From a virus, in IMG/VR virus record IMGVR_UViG_3300009130_000021, positions 1 through 64,000 of that record: a DNA stretch of 64,000 nt, one strand, 5' to 3'. The notes beneath the pieces were generated by a model. The model did no database searches and was not told the DNA's origin. It saw only the letters and a list, made by a program, of their open reading frames with translations. Positions 50,691-58,663 of the stretch are shown one piece after another (the first letter of the stretch is position 1; each line of letters begins with the position of its first letter). Both the position numbers and the translations under genes were made by a program.

Positions 50691-51331
50691 TGAAAAACGG
50701 AAAAATAGTAAAAAACGGAACAGAGCAGTGGTATAAAGATGATTTACTCCATAGAGAAGACGGACCTGCATACACTAAAATATATTCAAGTGGAGCAATG
50801 AGTATAAAGTACTATATTAATGGAGTTCAGCATAGAGAAGACGGACCTGCTGAAATTCAGTATGATTCTGACGGTGATCTTGAAATAGAGGAATGGTATT
50901 ATTATTATGAAGGTGAATTACATAGAGAAGATGGACCTGCTGAAATTCAATACGAAGGCAATAAGATAGTATACGAAGGATTTTTTATTAATGGTGAATT
51001 ACATAGAGAAGACGGACCTGCTATTATATCAGATTTTGGAAATGGTAAATTAAAAGAATGGTGGGTAAACGGTGAAAAGCATAGACTAGACGGCCCTGCT
51101 GTAGCACATCCCGATCCTTCTAACATGAGTCCTAAATACTGGATTCACGGGAAGCCTTTCTATAAAGAGAAAGATTTTAGAAATAAATTAAAAGAGCTTG
51201 AAATTAAAAAAGATATAGAAGATCTTAAAGGTTCAGGTTCAGATGAAGAAGAAATAGATATTATGAAAACTCTTGGAATGTTTGAGAGTAAAATACTTGA
51301 CTTTAAGTCGTTCAAAAAAATTAACAAATAA
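50690..51331 (+). CDS. HREDGPA-repeat protein with C-terminal tag, 213 aa
   Basis: Five repeats (H at 21, 48, 78, 105 and 131) have a looser 26-30 residue period than the paralogue upstream. A charged helix follows, then IMKTLGMFESKILDFKSFKK at the C-terminus. Tandem duplication followed by divergence is likely. One-base overlaps with both neighbours imply tight translational coupling to the M15 peptidase downstream. Confidence 0.75.
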   Translation: MKNGKIVKNGTEQWYKDDLLHREDGPAYTKIYSSGAMSIKYYINGVQHREDGPAEIQYDSDGDLEIEEWYYYYEGELHREDGPAEIQYEGNKIVYEGFFINGELHREDGPAIISDFGNGKLKEWWVNGEKHRLDGPAVAHPDPSNMSPKYWIHGKPFYKEKDFRNKLKELEIKKDIEDLKGSGSDEEEIDIMKTLGMFESKILDFKSFKKINK

Positions 51332-51783
51332 TGAGTAAAACTATTAAAGATTACTTTGATATCGAAGAATTAGTAGATAAACAAGTATTTGATAGATTCG
51401 GAGAAGCTTCTTGGAAATTCTTAGATCCTACTATTTTAGAATGTATATTAGTAGTAAGAGAAGGACTAGATAAACCTATGACTATCAACAATTGGAAATG
51501 GGGAGGTAAATTCTCTCAGCGTGGACTTAGACATAATATGAGTTCAATGGTTAAAGGTAAAACTAGGCCATATCTTTCTGCTCACATGTTCGGTAAAGCT
51601 GTAGATTTCGATGTTAAAGGAATGACTGCTATCGAAGTTAGAAAATGGATCGTTGAAAACGAAGATAAATTTCCATGTAAAATCAGATTAGAGAGAAATT
51701 TAAATGGTAAGCCTATTACTTGGGTACATTTAGATACTATGTCTGATGACAGTGCTCCTAAAGTATATCAGTTTGATGTTTAA
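51331..51783 (+). CDS. M15-family peptidase, candidate endolysin
   Basis: The 150 residues contain SAHMFGKAVDFDV (H85, D92) and WVHLDT (H133), the zinc-binding H-D-H set of M15 peptidases (VanY/Ply118-like), which cut peptidoglycan stem peptides or crosslinks. There is no signal peptide, so it would need a holin for access, or act from the virion. Because the spike lacks a lysozyme domain, it may serve in lysis or in entry. It is last in the late HREDGPA operon, next to a convergent holin-like gene. Confidence 0.78.
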   Translation: MSKTIKDYFDIEELVDKQVFDRFGEASWKFLDPTILECILVVREGLDKPMTINNWKWGGKFSQRGLRHNMSSMVKGKTRPYLSAHMFGKAVDFDVKGMTAIEVRKWIVENEDKFPCKIRLERNLNGKPITWVHLDTMSDDSAPKVYQFDV

Positions 51784-52208
51784 TCAATAATAACATGAGT
51801 TCCTACAATTCTAGTGGGAACTCCTTTTTCATCCCATTCAACTGCAACTCCTCTGCATAATATCTTTACTTCGTGACCTTCTTTATGATTAAATCTTAGA
51901 ACTTCCTCAAATCCGTCACTGCATCCATTTATATATTTACCTATACTTTTTTTTGCTGATTCTAAATCTTCAGGGTGACATATGGACATCCAAGCAGATG
52001 GACTATTTTCCATCTCATTATCTAAATATCCTAATTGAGCTTTAAATTTTTGACTTAAGTATTCGTATCCAGTTCTTAGGTTCCAGTCCCAGTAACCATC
52101 TGTTGTATGTTCTATTACAAATTCAAGAATATTTCTTTCTCTTTTTGCGTTTTCTTCAACTTTAGATAAAGTATCAGTAAGAGCTATTAATTTGTCTAGA
52201 TTACTCAT
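51780..52208 (-). CDS. PAS-domain protein
   Basis: The 142 residues from the ATG at 52208, which fits the upstream stop at 52210, start with a short helix (SNLDKLIALTDTLSKVEENA). A complete PAS_3-type domain follows: IEHTTDGYWDWNLRTGYEYL, AQLGYLDNEM, HPEDLESAK, EVLRFNHKEGHEVKILCRGV and GVPTRIVGTHVI. There is no kinase, cyclase or DNA-binding output domain, so it may bind a ligand or a host PAS partner. PAS domains are uncommon in phages. The 3' end overlaps the M15 gene by 4 bases. Confidence 0.82.
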   Translation of the reverse strand: MSNLDKLIALTDTLSKVEENAKRERNILEFVIEHTTDGYWDWNLRTGYEYLSQKFKAQLGYLDNEMENSPSAWMSICHPEDLESAKKSIGKYINGCSDGFEEVLRFNHKEGHEVKILCRGVAVEWDEKGVPTRIVGTHVIID

Positions 52209-52209
52209 A

Positions 52210-52566
52210 TTATAAGATTTTATCTTTGAATGCCGTAAATATAATCCACAATATTTGAACTGCAATACCTACTCCAATAACAACTAACCATCTATTCTTC
52301 TGGATATATATTTCATCCTTTCCTTCTTTCATCTGAGTAACTGACCATACTTCAGTAACTTTATCTTTCCATTCTTTAAGTTCAGCAACGTCTTTTTCAG
52401 TAGATTTAAACTGATTTAATGTGTCGTTTATTTCCTTAAATTTTTGATCCATATCCGTTCTTAGCTGATCTTGCCCGTCATTTAGCCTTTTTAATTCGTT
52501 TAATACTAATTTTCCATATTCAGTCCAACCGTTTCTAGCTATATTGTTATTGTTCTCAGAGTCCAT
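52210..52566 (-). CDS. coiled coil with C-terminal membrane helix (XhlA/holin-like)
   Basis: The 118 residues have a long N-terminal coiled coil (20-85, LKRLNDGQDQLRTDMDQKFK) and one transmembrane helix near the C-terminus (WLVVIGVGIAVQILWIIFTA) with a short basic end. This is the layout of XhlA-type holin-associated proteins. It neighbours the candidate endolysin, has its own late promoter, and is followed by the PAS gene. A lysis role is inferred from layout. Confidence 0.55.
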   Translation of the reverse strand: MDSENNNNIARNGWTEYGKLVLNELKRLNDGQDQLRTDMDQKFKEINDTLNQFKSTEKDVAELKEWKDKVTEVWSVTQMKEGKDEIYIQKNRWLVVIGVGIAVQILWIIFTAFKDKIL

Positions 52567-52593
52567 GTTAAGGTATCTTAATGGTAGATTATT

Positions 52594-52610
52594 ATTTTTA
52601 TTATTTATTA
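52594..52610 (-). promoter_or_regulatory. late promoter of holin-like/PAS operon
   Basis: The - strand reads TAATAAATAATAAAAAT, some 25 bases before the ATG at 52566. Confidence 0.78.
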
Positions 52611-52644
52611 AAAGAAGAGTAGCCTTTTTAAAACTGTGGGGAAA

Positions 52645-52673
52645 GATACCAGTATAATCTATAATAAATAGTT
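52645..52673 (+). promoter_or_regulatory. candidate promoter of uvsY-uvsW operon
   Basis: ACCAGTATAATCTATAATAA contains the AGTATnAT core and is followed by ATAATAAATA, so both promoter types may overlap here. Confidence 0.4.
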
Positions 52674-52678
52674 ATATT

Positions 52679-53113
52679 ATGGCAGGTAATAACGCTGAAC
52701 AGATAAATGATAGATTCAGATCAAAGAGATCAGAGATATCAGGAGACATTCAAAAAGGTATTGAACTAATGTCTAATTTTAAGACAATAAAAGATGCTCA
52801 AGTGTCGATGTTATCACTTAGGCAGCGATTATTAGAAGAAAGTCATGTATTATTAGAACATACTTCAGCCATAAGAAGAAAACTAAGATCAGAAAAAGGT
52901 AAACATTTAGAAGCAATATCTAAAGATTTGCAACATAGATATCAATATAACGAAAAAAATGTTATAATTGAAGGAAAAACTGCAAATATTAAAGAAACTT
53001 TAGATAATATTGAAAATCAGTTATCCTTTTTTAGCGACTCTATTAAAACCATAGATAATATTCTATACGGTGTTAAAACTAGAGTTGATATAGAAAAAGC
53101 ATTAGGATTATAA
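52679..53113 (+). CDS. uvsY: candidate recombination mediator UvsY
   Basis: The 144 residues (T4 UvsY 137) are almost entirely helical and charged, with a basic middle (IRRKLRSEKGKHLEAISKDL) and a C-terminal helix (LSFFSDSIKTIDNILYGVKT) that parallels the T4 UvsY oligomerisation helix. UvsY loads UvsX onto gp32-coated DNA. It ends exactly where the UvsW gene begins, and uvsY lies next to uvsW in T4. Assignment rests on size, helicity and neighbour; sequence identity is low. Confidence 0.5.
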   Translation: MAGNNAEQINDRFRSKRSEISGDIQKGIELMSNFKTIKDAQVSMLSLRQRLLEESHVLLEHTSAIRRKLRSEKGKHLEAISKDLQHRYQYNEKNVIIEGKTANIKETLDNIENQLSFFSDSIKTIDNILYGVKTRVDIEKALGL

Positions 53114-54820
53114 TTGTTACGCTTTAGAGTAGACGGCAACGAAATAGAATTAGTAGAGTCGTCTCTAAATTCAGAAAAAAAGAAAGTTTACAACTTCTTT
53201 AAAAAGAAATCAAAGGATAGCTTATTTAATGTTCTAGTTGAGCGTGGAATATGGGACGGAATGGACCATTTCATGTCTGAAGACTGGAGGCTTCCAATCG
53301 GATTGTGGAAAGAGATTTATGCTTTTTCTAAGAAGTCTGGAATAGAAGTTAGAATAGAAGGAATAGATGAAAGGCTTAATTTAGATTTAGATAGAGAAGA
53401 ATACACTCGATTTGTAGATCAATTATACGACGGAATATTAACTGGAGAAGGAGATCCTTTTTATCCTAGAGACTATCAGTTCGAAGGAGTATATAGAGCT
53501 ATTAAGAACGTATTTTGTTGTGAAGAACTTGCAACATCTGCAGGTAAGACTTCTATATTCTATACTTATAACTCATACTTAAAATTCAAGGATGTAATTA
53601 ATAAGAAAAGCAAGGCTCTTTTAATAGTTCCTAACGTAACTTTAGTTAACCAGACTGCAGAATCATTTGAAGAATTTAATAATGGATTAGTCGAGTGGAA
53701 TATTCACAAAGTAGGAGGAGCAAAAGACTCATTTGATTTAAAGAAGTTTAAAGAATGTGATATGTTAATAATTACATATCAAAGTCTTATTAATATGATC
53801 CCTGAATGCTTAGAGGAACGTCTAGCTACTTTAGAAAAGAAGCGAGTTAAGAAGGACGATCAAGAAAAGAAGCAAAAAGACATAATGAAGCTTAAAAAGA
53901 AGATTAAAATTGCTAAGATTAACAGTATCTCTTCTTATTTCGGTGTTCTATGTGTCGATGAAGCACATAAGTCTAGAGGAAATTCAATTAGTACTATATT
54001 AAATGCATGTAAGAACTGGAAATATAAACTGGGTCTATCTGGTACTATGAAAATTGACGTAAAGTATTCTGATTTTTACATGATGCAGCGAAATACTGGA
54101 CCTCTAGTCATGACTTTAGGAGCAAAGTTCTTAATTGACAATGAATATAGCCCAGATATAAAAATAAAGCAAATATTCTTAGATTACGACAGAACACTAC
54201 CTCTAGTTAGCAAATATTTAGATATTCAGGAGAATAAAGATAAAAAAGAAAAGATGAAAAAGCAATTTACCGACGTTAAGAAGTTCGGTAAGTACATGCT
54301 TGATATCGAAAAGGATATAATCTTTTCTTCTGAGAATAGAATCGAATTCATTAGTAAATTTGTTAAAAAACTAGGTAAGAATACTTTGATTCTTTTCTCT
54401 GATGTTAAAAATGAATACGGATTAAATATATGTAGGAAAATATCAGAATGGAATCCAAATACTTTCTATATTGACGGTGAGATTGAGAATGAGGACCGTG
54501 AAAGATTTAAAGCTGTAATGGAATCAGAAGATATGGTAGTTATAGTTGCATCATATGGAACTTTTGCCACAGGTATTAATCTTAAGAAAGTATTTCACAT
54601 TATATTCGCAGAATCAACTAAAGCCGAGATTACAATTAGACAGGCAATAGGTAGAGGAATGAGAAAGATAAAAGGTAAGACTGAAGTCGTTATATGGGAT
54701 ATTGTAGATGATTTAAGCGGTTATTCTATTAGACATTCTGAGAGTAGAATGAAAATATACAAGGAACAGAAATTCAAAGTCCTTAAACCAATACGAATAG
54801 ATCTTAATAAGATAAACTAA
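53114..54820 (+). CDS. uvsW: UvsW-like SF2 helicase
   Basis: This helicase acts in branch migration and R-loop unwinding at the switch to recombination-dependent replication. The 568 residues (T4 UvsW 587) begin with a UvsW-type N-domain (RGIWDGMDHF, RLPIGLWKEIYAF), then Walker A ATSAGKT (140-146), VDEAHKSRG, LGLSGTMK, and the C-terminal RecA-like domain with VASYGTFATGINLKK and QAIGRGMRK. Translation appears to start at a TTG (53114-53116) directly after the upstream TAA. Confidence 0.88.
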   Translation: MLRFRVDGNEIELVESSLNSEKKKVYNFFKKKSKDSLFNVLVERGIWDGMDHFMSEDWRLPIGLWKEIYAFSKKSGIEVRIEGIDERLNLDLDREEYTRFVDQLYDGILTGEGDPFYPRDYQFEGVYRAIKNVFCCEELATSAGKTSIFYTYNSYLKFKDVINKKSKALLIVPNVTLVNQTAESFEEFNNGLVEWNIHKVGGAKDSFDLKKFKECDMLIITYQSLINMIPECLEERLATLEKKRVKKDDQEKKQKDIMKLKKKIKIAKINSISSYFGVLCVDEAHKSRGNSISTILNACKNWKYKLGLSGTMKIDVKYSDFYMMQRNTGPLVMTLGAKFLIDNEYSPDIKIKQIFLDYDRTLPLVSKYLDIQENKDKKEKMKKQFTDVKKFGKYMLDIEKDIIFSSENRIEFISKFVKKLGKNTLILFSDVKNEYGLNICRKISEWNPNTFYIDGEIENEDRERFKAVMESEDMVVIVASYGTFATGINLKKVFHIIFAESTKAEITIRQAIGRGMRKIKGKTEVVIWDIVDDLSGYSIRHSESRMKIYKEQKFKVLKPIRIDLNKIN

Positions 54821-54842
54821 AGGGCTAGTTAGTCTAGCCCTT
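54820..54842. terminator. bidirectional terminator overlapping stop codon
   Basis: AAGGGCTAG and CTAGCCCTT pair over a 5-base loop, between the convergent uvsW and phoH genes; the phoH stop lies in the loop. Confidence 0.8.
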
Positions 54843-55593
54843 CATCTTTTTCTATTTTTTCAAATATTCTAAGAAGTTTCTTGATAATTGGATGTCTAAC
54901 TACATCTTCTTCAGTGAATTGTGTAACTCCAATCTCTTTAACTTCTGAAAAGTATTCCATTAGTATTTCTAAAGCACTTTTCTTTCTCTTATTCACGGAT
55001 TTTTGTTTAACGTCTCCAAGGAATATTATCTTAGATCCAAATCCTATTCTTGTGATAAGTGTTCTTAAGTTATCTTTAGATATTTGTTGAGCCTCATCTA
55101 TAATGATAATAGCATTATCAAGAGTTACTCCCAGTGCAAATTTTATAGGAAGTATTTTGATAACGTTATTCTCTCTTAGAGTATTGACTGCTTCTTGTCC
55201 TATTACTTTAGCGAAGTTACTCATAAACGGATATGTATATCCTTCCATTTTCTCTTCCAATGATCCTTTTAAATATCCGATCTCTTCGTCTTTAGGAACA
55301 TTCACTGACTTTATAAGAATAATTTCTTTATATTTGTCAGATTGATCTTTAATTAATTTTAACGCTTTAGCACATGATAAGTACGTTTTACCAGTTCCAG
55401 GTGGTCCCACTATAATGCTAATATCTTTATCGTTGATATTATTCAATGCTTGTTTTTGGGCTTCTGATTTACACTTGATATTAATACTCTTGCTTAATAC
55501 GTTCTGAATGCTTACTGTTCTACGATTGTCAGTCCAAGTATTAATGTCCTTTTCCATGTCATCGTAATCTTTAGAAGTTTTTCTTTTTTTCAT
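54829..55593 (-). CDS. phoH: PhoH-like ATPase
   Basis: The 254 residues are the P-loop ATPase of the PhoH family, common in T4-like and marine phages: Walker A GPPGTGKT (63-70), SVNVPKDEEIGYLKGSLEEK, Walker B IIIIDEAQ and the GDVKQKSVNKRKKSALEIL sensor region. In bacteria PhoH is linked to RNA metabolism; its phage role is unsettled. It overlaps the upstream gene by one base. Confidence 0.9.
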   Translation of the reverse strand: MKKRKTSKDYDDMEKDINTWTDNRRTVSIQNVLSKSINIKCKSEAQKQALNNINDKDISIIVGPPGTGKTYLSCAKALKLIKDQSDKYKEIILIKSVNVPKDEEIGYLKGSLEEKMEGYTYPFMSNFAKVIGQEAVNTLRENNVIKILPIKFALGVTLDNAIIIIDEAQQISKDNLRTLITRIGFGSKIIFLGDVKQKSVNKRKKSALEILMEYFSEVKEIGVTQFTEEDVVRHPIIKKLLRIFEKIEKDEGLD

Positions 55594-56198
55594 TAATAAA
55601 TTTTGTGTGCTATTACTATTCCTAGTAATATTTTTATATGATGCAAGTGCAAGTTATAAAAATCTGACGCGCATCTGAAAGTATTGTAGTCTAAGTCCTC
55701 GCTGTTGACTTTTCTTAAATTCTTTAACTTGTATATAAGACGAGAATCTATATCAACTTCTCTTAGTTTTAACATTTCGTCGAATATACCGTCAAAAGAA
55801 TCTCCGGCTAATAAACTAGGTCCAAGTTTCTTAACGAATTTTTCACCTTCTTTAATTTGAAAAAGTTTATCAGCAACTTCATCTGCGACTAGTCCCTTAT
55901 CGAGTTTTTCTCTAACTGAATCGAGTTTTCTTACTTTCTTAGAAATACTGCATATAAACTCTATATCGAATGTATAGAAAGAGAAACATATATCTGATTC
56001 TCCGTTTTGATACGTAAAGTTTATAAAATACAAGTCATTGTAAGATGTCTCTTTAGCTACTAACGGGTCAACTTCTACTGAGTCGGATATCTTGTCTATT
56101 GATATCTCATAGTCTTTAAATGGGAAAGATGATAAGAAAGGAAACAGCTTGAAAACAGTTTGAATACTTAAATCTTCACTATTAATCTCCTCGTACAT
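55593..56198 (-). CDS. late hypothetical protein upstream of phoH
   Basis: The soluble 201-residue protein has acidic N- and middle parts (EVDPLVAKETSYNDLYFINF, EGEKFVKKLGPSLLAGDSFD) and no recognisable motif. Its late promoter puts both it and phoH in a late transcript. Function unknown; the position would suit a small tail or baseplate component. Confidence 0.65.
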   Translation of the reverse strand: MYEEINSEDLSIQTVFKLFPFLSSFPFKDYEISIDKISDSVEVDPLVAKETSYNDLYFINFTYQNGESDICFSFYTFDIEFICSISKKVRKLDSVREKLDKGLVADEVADKLFQIKEGEKFVKKLGPSLLAGDSFDGIFDEMLKLREVDIDSRLIYKLKNLRKVNSEDLDYNTFRCASDFYNLHLHHIKILLGIVIAHKIY

Positions 56199-56211
56199 CT
56201 ACAGTTGAATA

Positions 56212-56228
56212 GTTTTTATTATTTATTT
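56212..56228 (-). promoter_or_regulatory. late promoter of phoH operon
   Basis: The - strand reads AAATAAATAATAAAAAC, about 12 bases before the ATG at 56198. Confidence 0.78.
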
Positions 56229-56243
56229 GAAAGAAGATAATCT

Positions 56244-56266
56244 CGTTTAGTATATTATAAAATAAA
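56244..56266 (+). promoter_or_regulatory. candidate early/middle promoter
   Basis: CGTTTAGTATATTATAAAAT shares the TTTnAGTATnnTATAA pattern of the elements at 1505, 8087 and 22148. Confidence 0.4.
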
Positions 56267-56268
56267 TC

Positions 56269-56430
56269 ATGGTTAATAATAAATTAATATTAGCGATATC
56301 TATAATGTTTATAAGCTGTTCAGGGACTAAGGAGATCTTAGATGCTGATCCTCAAATAGATAAGAAGGAGCTTGTTGACGAGTTTGAAAGAGATATTGAA
56401 TTAGGAAATTATGACCCGTTAAAAGAATAA
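56269..56430 (+). CDS. small lipoprotein, 53 aa
   Basis: The 53 residues begin MVNNKLILAISIMFISCSGT: a signal peptide ending in a lipobox (FISC, Cys17), followed by a short acidic mature chain (ILDADPQIDKKELVDEFERD). The mature part of about 37 residues is small enough for an outer-membrane spanin subunit or a surface exclusion protein. Followed 3 bases later by a second lipoprotein gene. Confidence 0.65.
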   Translation: MVNNKLILAISIMFISCSGTKEILDADPQIDKKELVDEFERDIELGNYDPLKE

Positions 56431-56433
56431 ATT

Positions 56434-56700
56434 ATGAAGAAGTTAACATTAGTATTAGCAGTTATTGTTTTAGCATTAAGTTCATGTACTGAAAACGCAA
56501 GAGCTAAAAAGTGGGGAGGTAGTATGACTATTGAAGTTCCTGTTGGAAACAAAGTGACTAATATTACTTGGAAGAACGGAGATCTATGGTATTCATATAG
56601 ACCGTTTCAAGAAGGTGAATCTCCTGTTACTCAGTATTTTGTTGAAGAGAGTAATTTCGGAATCATGGAAGGAACTGTTAAATTCATCGAGAGTAAGTAA
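56434..56700 (+). CDS. lipoprotein, 88 aa
   Basis: A signal peptide with lipobox (KLTLVLAVIVLALSSC, Cys18) is followed by a 70-residue beta-rich mature domain (MTIEVPVGNKVTNITWKNGD, EGTVKFIES). It is predicted to be anchored in the inner or outer membrane facing the periplasm. Roles to consider are superinfection exclusion or lysis. The stop overlaps the next start (TAATG). Confidence 0.75.
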   Translation: MKKLTLVLAVIVLALSSCTENARAKKWGGSMTIEVPVGNKVTNITWKNGDLWYSYRPFQEGESPVTQYFVEESNFGIMEGTVKFIESK

Positions 56701-56867
56701 TGTCTAAAATTGATATACTTCATGCAAGTGCATATGCACATCTAAAGGCTGCCGAGGAATTCGGTAAGCTAGGCCAATTAAAGAGAAGAGATTCTGCTTT
56801 AAAGGAGTATAATTCAATTACTAAAAAGATTCAAGAAATTAAAGATGCATTATCAAAAGACTCTTAG
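56700..56867 (+). CDS. small helical protein, 55 aa
   Basis: The 55-residue all-helical charged protein (HASAYAHLKAAEEFGKLGQL) starts inside the lipoprotein stop codon. No family known. Confidence 0.55.
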   Translation: MSKIDILHASAYAHLKAAEEFGKLGQLKRRDSALKEYNSITKKIQEIKDALSKDS

Positions 56868-57300
56868 TTTAATTACAGTAGAATGGTATTATCCAGACGG
56901 AACTGCTTTTATGGATAGCGGTGAATTTGAATTTGATCCAGATAAAAAAGAGATTCATGTATATGGAGATAATAGTGTAGAGAATCCAATATACTTTAAT
57001 GTTAGCGCAGGAGATTCATATACTAATGATCTTATACAAAATTATGATTTAATAGAACAAGAAGATTTTCAAAAGTGGATAATTAAAGGTATTGACCAGG
57101 TAGTCAATCCTCAGTCTATTGATGGATTATCAGTAAGATTAATGAGGAAAATAGGAGTATTTGAATTAGTAGTTGAATCTATTAACACTGTTACACCGTC
57201 TACTCCAAATGGTCCTGCTGAATATGATTTTGAAGTATATTGTAACGGAATATTAGGACTTAACTATATTATAACTGAAAATCCAGATTACGATGGCTAA
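56845..57300 (+). CDS. hypothetical protein, 151 aa
   Basis: The 151 residues start 23 bases inside the preceding gene. The chain is beta rich and acidic (VEWYYPDGTAFMDSGEFEFD, YNDxL-like LIQNYDLIEQEDFQKW) and has no cysteine pairs or membrane segment. It overlaps the next gene by 8 bases. Not recognised. Confidence 0.65.
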   Translation: MHYQKTLSLITVEWYYPDGTAFMDSGEFEFDPDKKEIHVYGDNSVENPIYFNVSAGDSYTNDLIQNYDLIEQEDFQKWIIKGIDQVVNPQSIDGLSVRLMRKIGVFELVVESINTVTPSTPNGPAEYDFEVYCNGILGLNYIITENPDYDG

Positions 57301-57475
57301 GTATAAAATAGATACTGAGATAGTAGATGGGTTAGAATTGTATGTAGTAAAGTATAAGAAATGGTATTGGAAAAAATGGAGAAGAATCCCAAATAGTGGA
57401 TATTCAGATTATTACCTAGCATTTTTACAAATGTCTCATTATAAATTAGGATTACCTCACGAATATTATTCATAG
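57293..57475 (+). CDS. small aromatic/basic protein, 60 aa
   Basis: The 60 residues contain YKKWYWKKWRRIPNSGYSDY, rich in Trp, Tyr and Lys, similar in style to the 74-residue protein at 35299. It overlaps its upstream neighbour and precedes the next gene by 2 bases. Function unknown. Confidence 0.6.
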   Translation: MAKYKIDTEIVDGLELYVVKYKKWYWKKWRRIPNSGYSDYYLAFLQMSHYKLGLPHEYYS

Positions 57476-57477
57476 AA

Positions 57478-57801
57478 ATGGAAAAAAGTAGCATTATTAA
57501 AAAACTAATTAAAGAAGGCTTAATTACACAGCAGACTAGAATTCAAATTAGTCCATATTATGGATATAATCCTGATAACATAGATAAAATATGTAAATCA
57601 AGCGGATTAACTGAAGAAGAATTCAATGAATTGTGGGAAAGTCAGCCATTCTCTGAGGAATTCTTTGGATTCTTTACTTTTGAAAATCATTTTGACGATC
57701 TTACTCTCATGTATAATTCTGGAAAACTATACGATATGTCAAATAAAGATACTAGAGAGAAGGTTAGAAACGCATTAAATCAGATGGTAGACTTAGATTA
57801 A
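57478..57801 (+). CDS. hypothetical protein, 107 aa
   Basis: The 107-residue protein is mostly helical (IIKKLIKEGLITQQ, DKICKSSGLTEEEFNELWES), perhaps with a small helix-turn-helix-like N-terminus. It lies one base before the next gene. Function unknown. Confidence 0.6.
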   Translation: MEKSSIIKKLIKEGLITQQTRIQISPYYGYNPDNIDKICKSSGLTEEEFNELWESQPFSEEFFGFFTFENHFDDLTLMYNSGKLYDMSNKDTREKVRNALNQMVDLD

Positions 57802-57802
57802 T

Positions 57803-58468
57803 ATGTCAAGAAAAGTTATAAGTTTAGACGAAAATATCACTTTAATTGAAGGTGAAGATATTGCACTAGGATATTTCGTAGATATCATAGATTCTAGATA
57901 CGAGGATATGGATGAACAGGGAGAAGGATTCCTAGTTGAAGCTTCATCTGAATTCGGATTCATGAAGAATCTAATTAATATAGAATATGATGATCTAATG
58001 AATAACCTAGGAGTCATAATTGAAAAATGTAATGATTTTATCGCATCTTTAACTCAAGTAATCCTTCCTGAGATCATGGAACCTCCTTCAGGTTTATTAT
58101 CTGACGATATTATTCCAGTGTCTCCTATGAGTCTTGAAGAAGCATCAAACGGAAGAGAAGTAAAAACTTATCCGTTTAAGTACGATGCGTTTGATGGCTT
58201 AGATAATATGGAGGAATGGTTATCTATGAAAATAAGAAAAGGAGATTTTAAGCCTTCTTGGCTTAATTATAGAGAATACTCAGCATGTCCACTTAATATA
58301 GGAAGCATCTATTATACTCCAGCCAGTGTGTTCGAAGTATTAATTATAGATCCTAATGGAGAAACTAGATTCAAACAGAACGAGCATGTACTGTTTACAT
58401 TAAATCCTGAAGATTGGAACTTAGAATCAGTTAAATCAATTATTAATTCTATTAACAAATTACCATGA
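57803..58468 (+). CDS. hypothetical acidic protein, 221 aa
   Basis: The acidic 221-residue protein contains EDIALGYFVDIIDSRYEDMD, FASLTQ-like helices in the middle and a C-terminal domain with WLNYREYSACPLNIGSIYYT. No motif known. Its stop overlaps the ATG of the following membrane peptide. Confidence 0.65.
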   Translation: MSRKVISLDENITLIEGEDIALGYFVDIIDSRYEDMDEQGEGFLVEASSEFGFMKNLINIEYDDLMNNLGVIIEKCNDFIASLTQVILPEIMEPPSGLLSDDIIPVSPMSLEEASNGREVKTYPFKYDAFDGLDNMEEWLSMKIRKGDFKPSWLNYREYSACPLNIGSIYYTPASVFEVLIIDPNGETRFKQNEHVLFTLNPEDWNLESVKSIINSINKLP

Positions 58469-58623
58469 GTAAACTTAAGAGATTTCAAGAAGACGTAAGA
58501 CAGTTCTGGGGTTATCTTCTAGCCAGAGACATGGGTGAAATGGGAGAAGGATGTTTAATGACTATTGGAATATGGATATTTATGTTCATCGTCATATCTG
58601 CTATTATATCGACTGCATTCTAA
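58465..58623 (+). CDS. small membrane protein, 52 aa
   Basis: The 52 residues (MSKLKRFQEDVRQFWGYLLA start) have a basic cytoplasmic-type N-terminus and one C-terminal transmembrane helix (WIFMFIVISAIISTAF). ATGA overlap with the preceding gene supports translation. It lies just before the polymerase C-half. Confidence 0.65.
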   Translation: MSKLKRFQEDVRQFWGYLLARDMGEMGEGCLMTIGIWIFMFIVISAIISTAF

Positions 58624-58663
58624 ATATAAAACCATTAATCCTTTTTTAATATAAAAAGATTGT

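Noticed and set aside
50136-51331. Toxin-antitoxin pair because of YwqK-like repeats
   Set aside because: Both neighbours are paralogues with the same domain layout, and no toxin-like partner is present; the late promoters and tags point to a virion-linked role.
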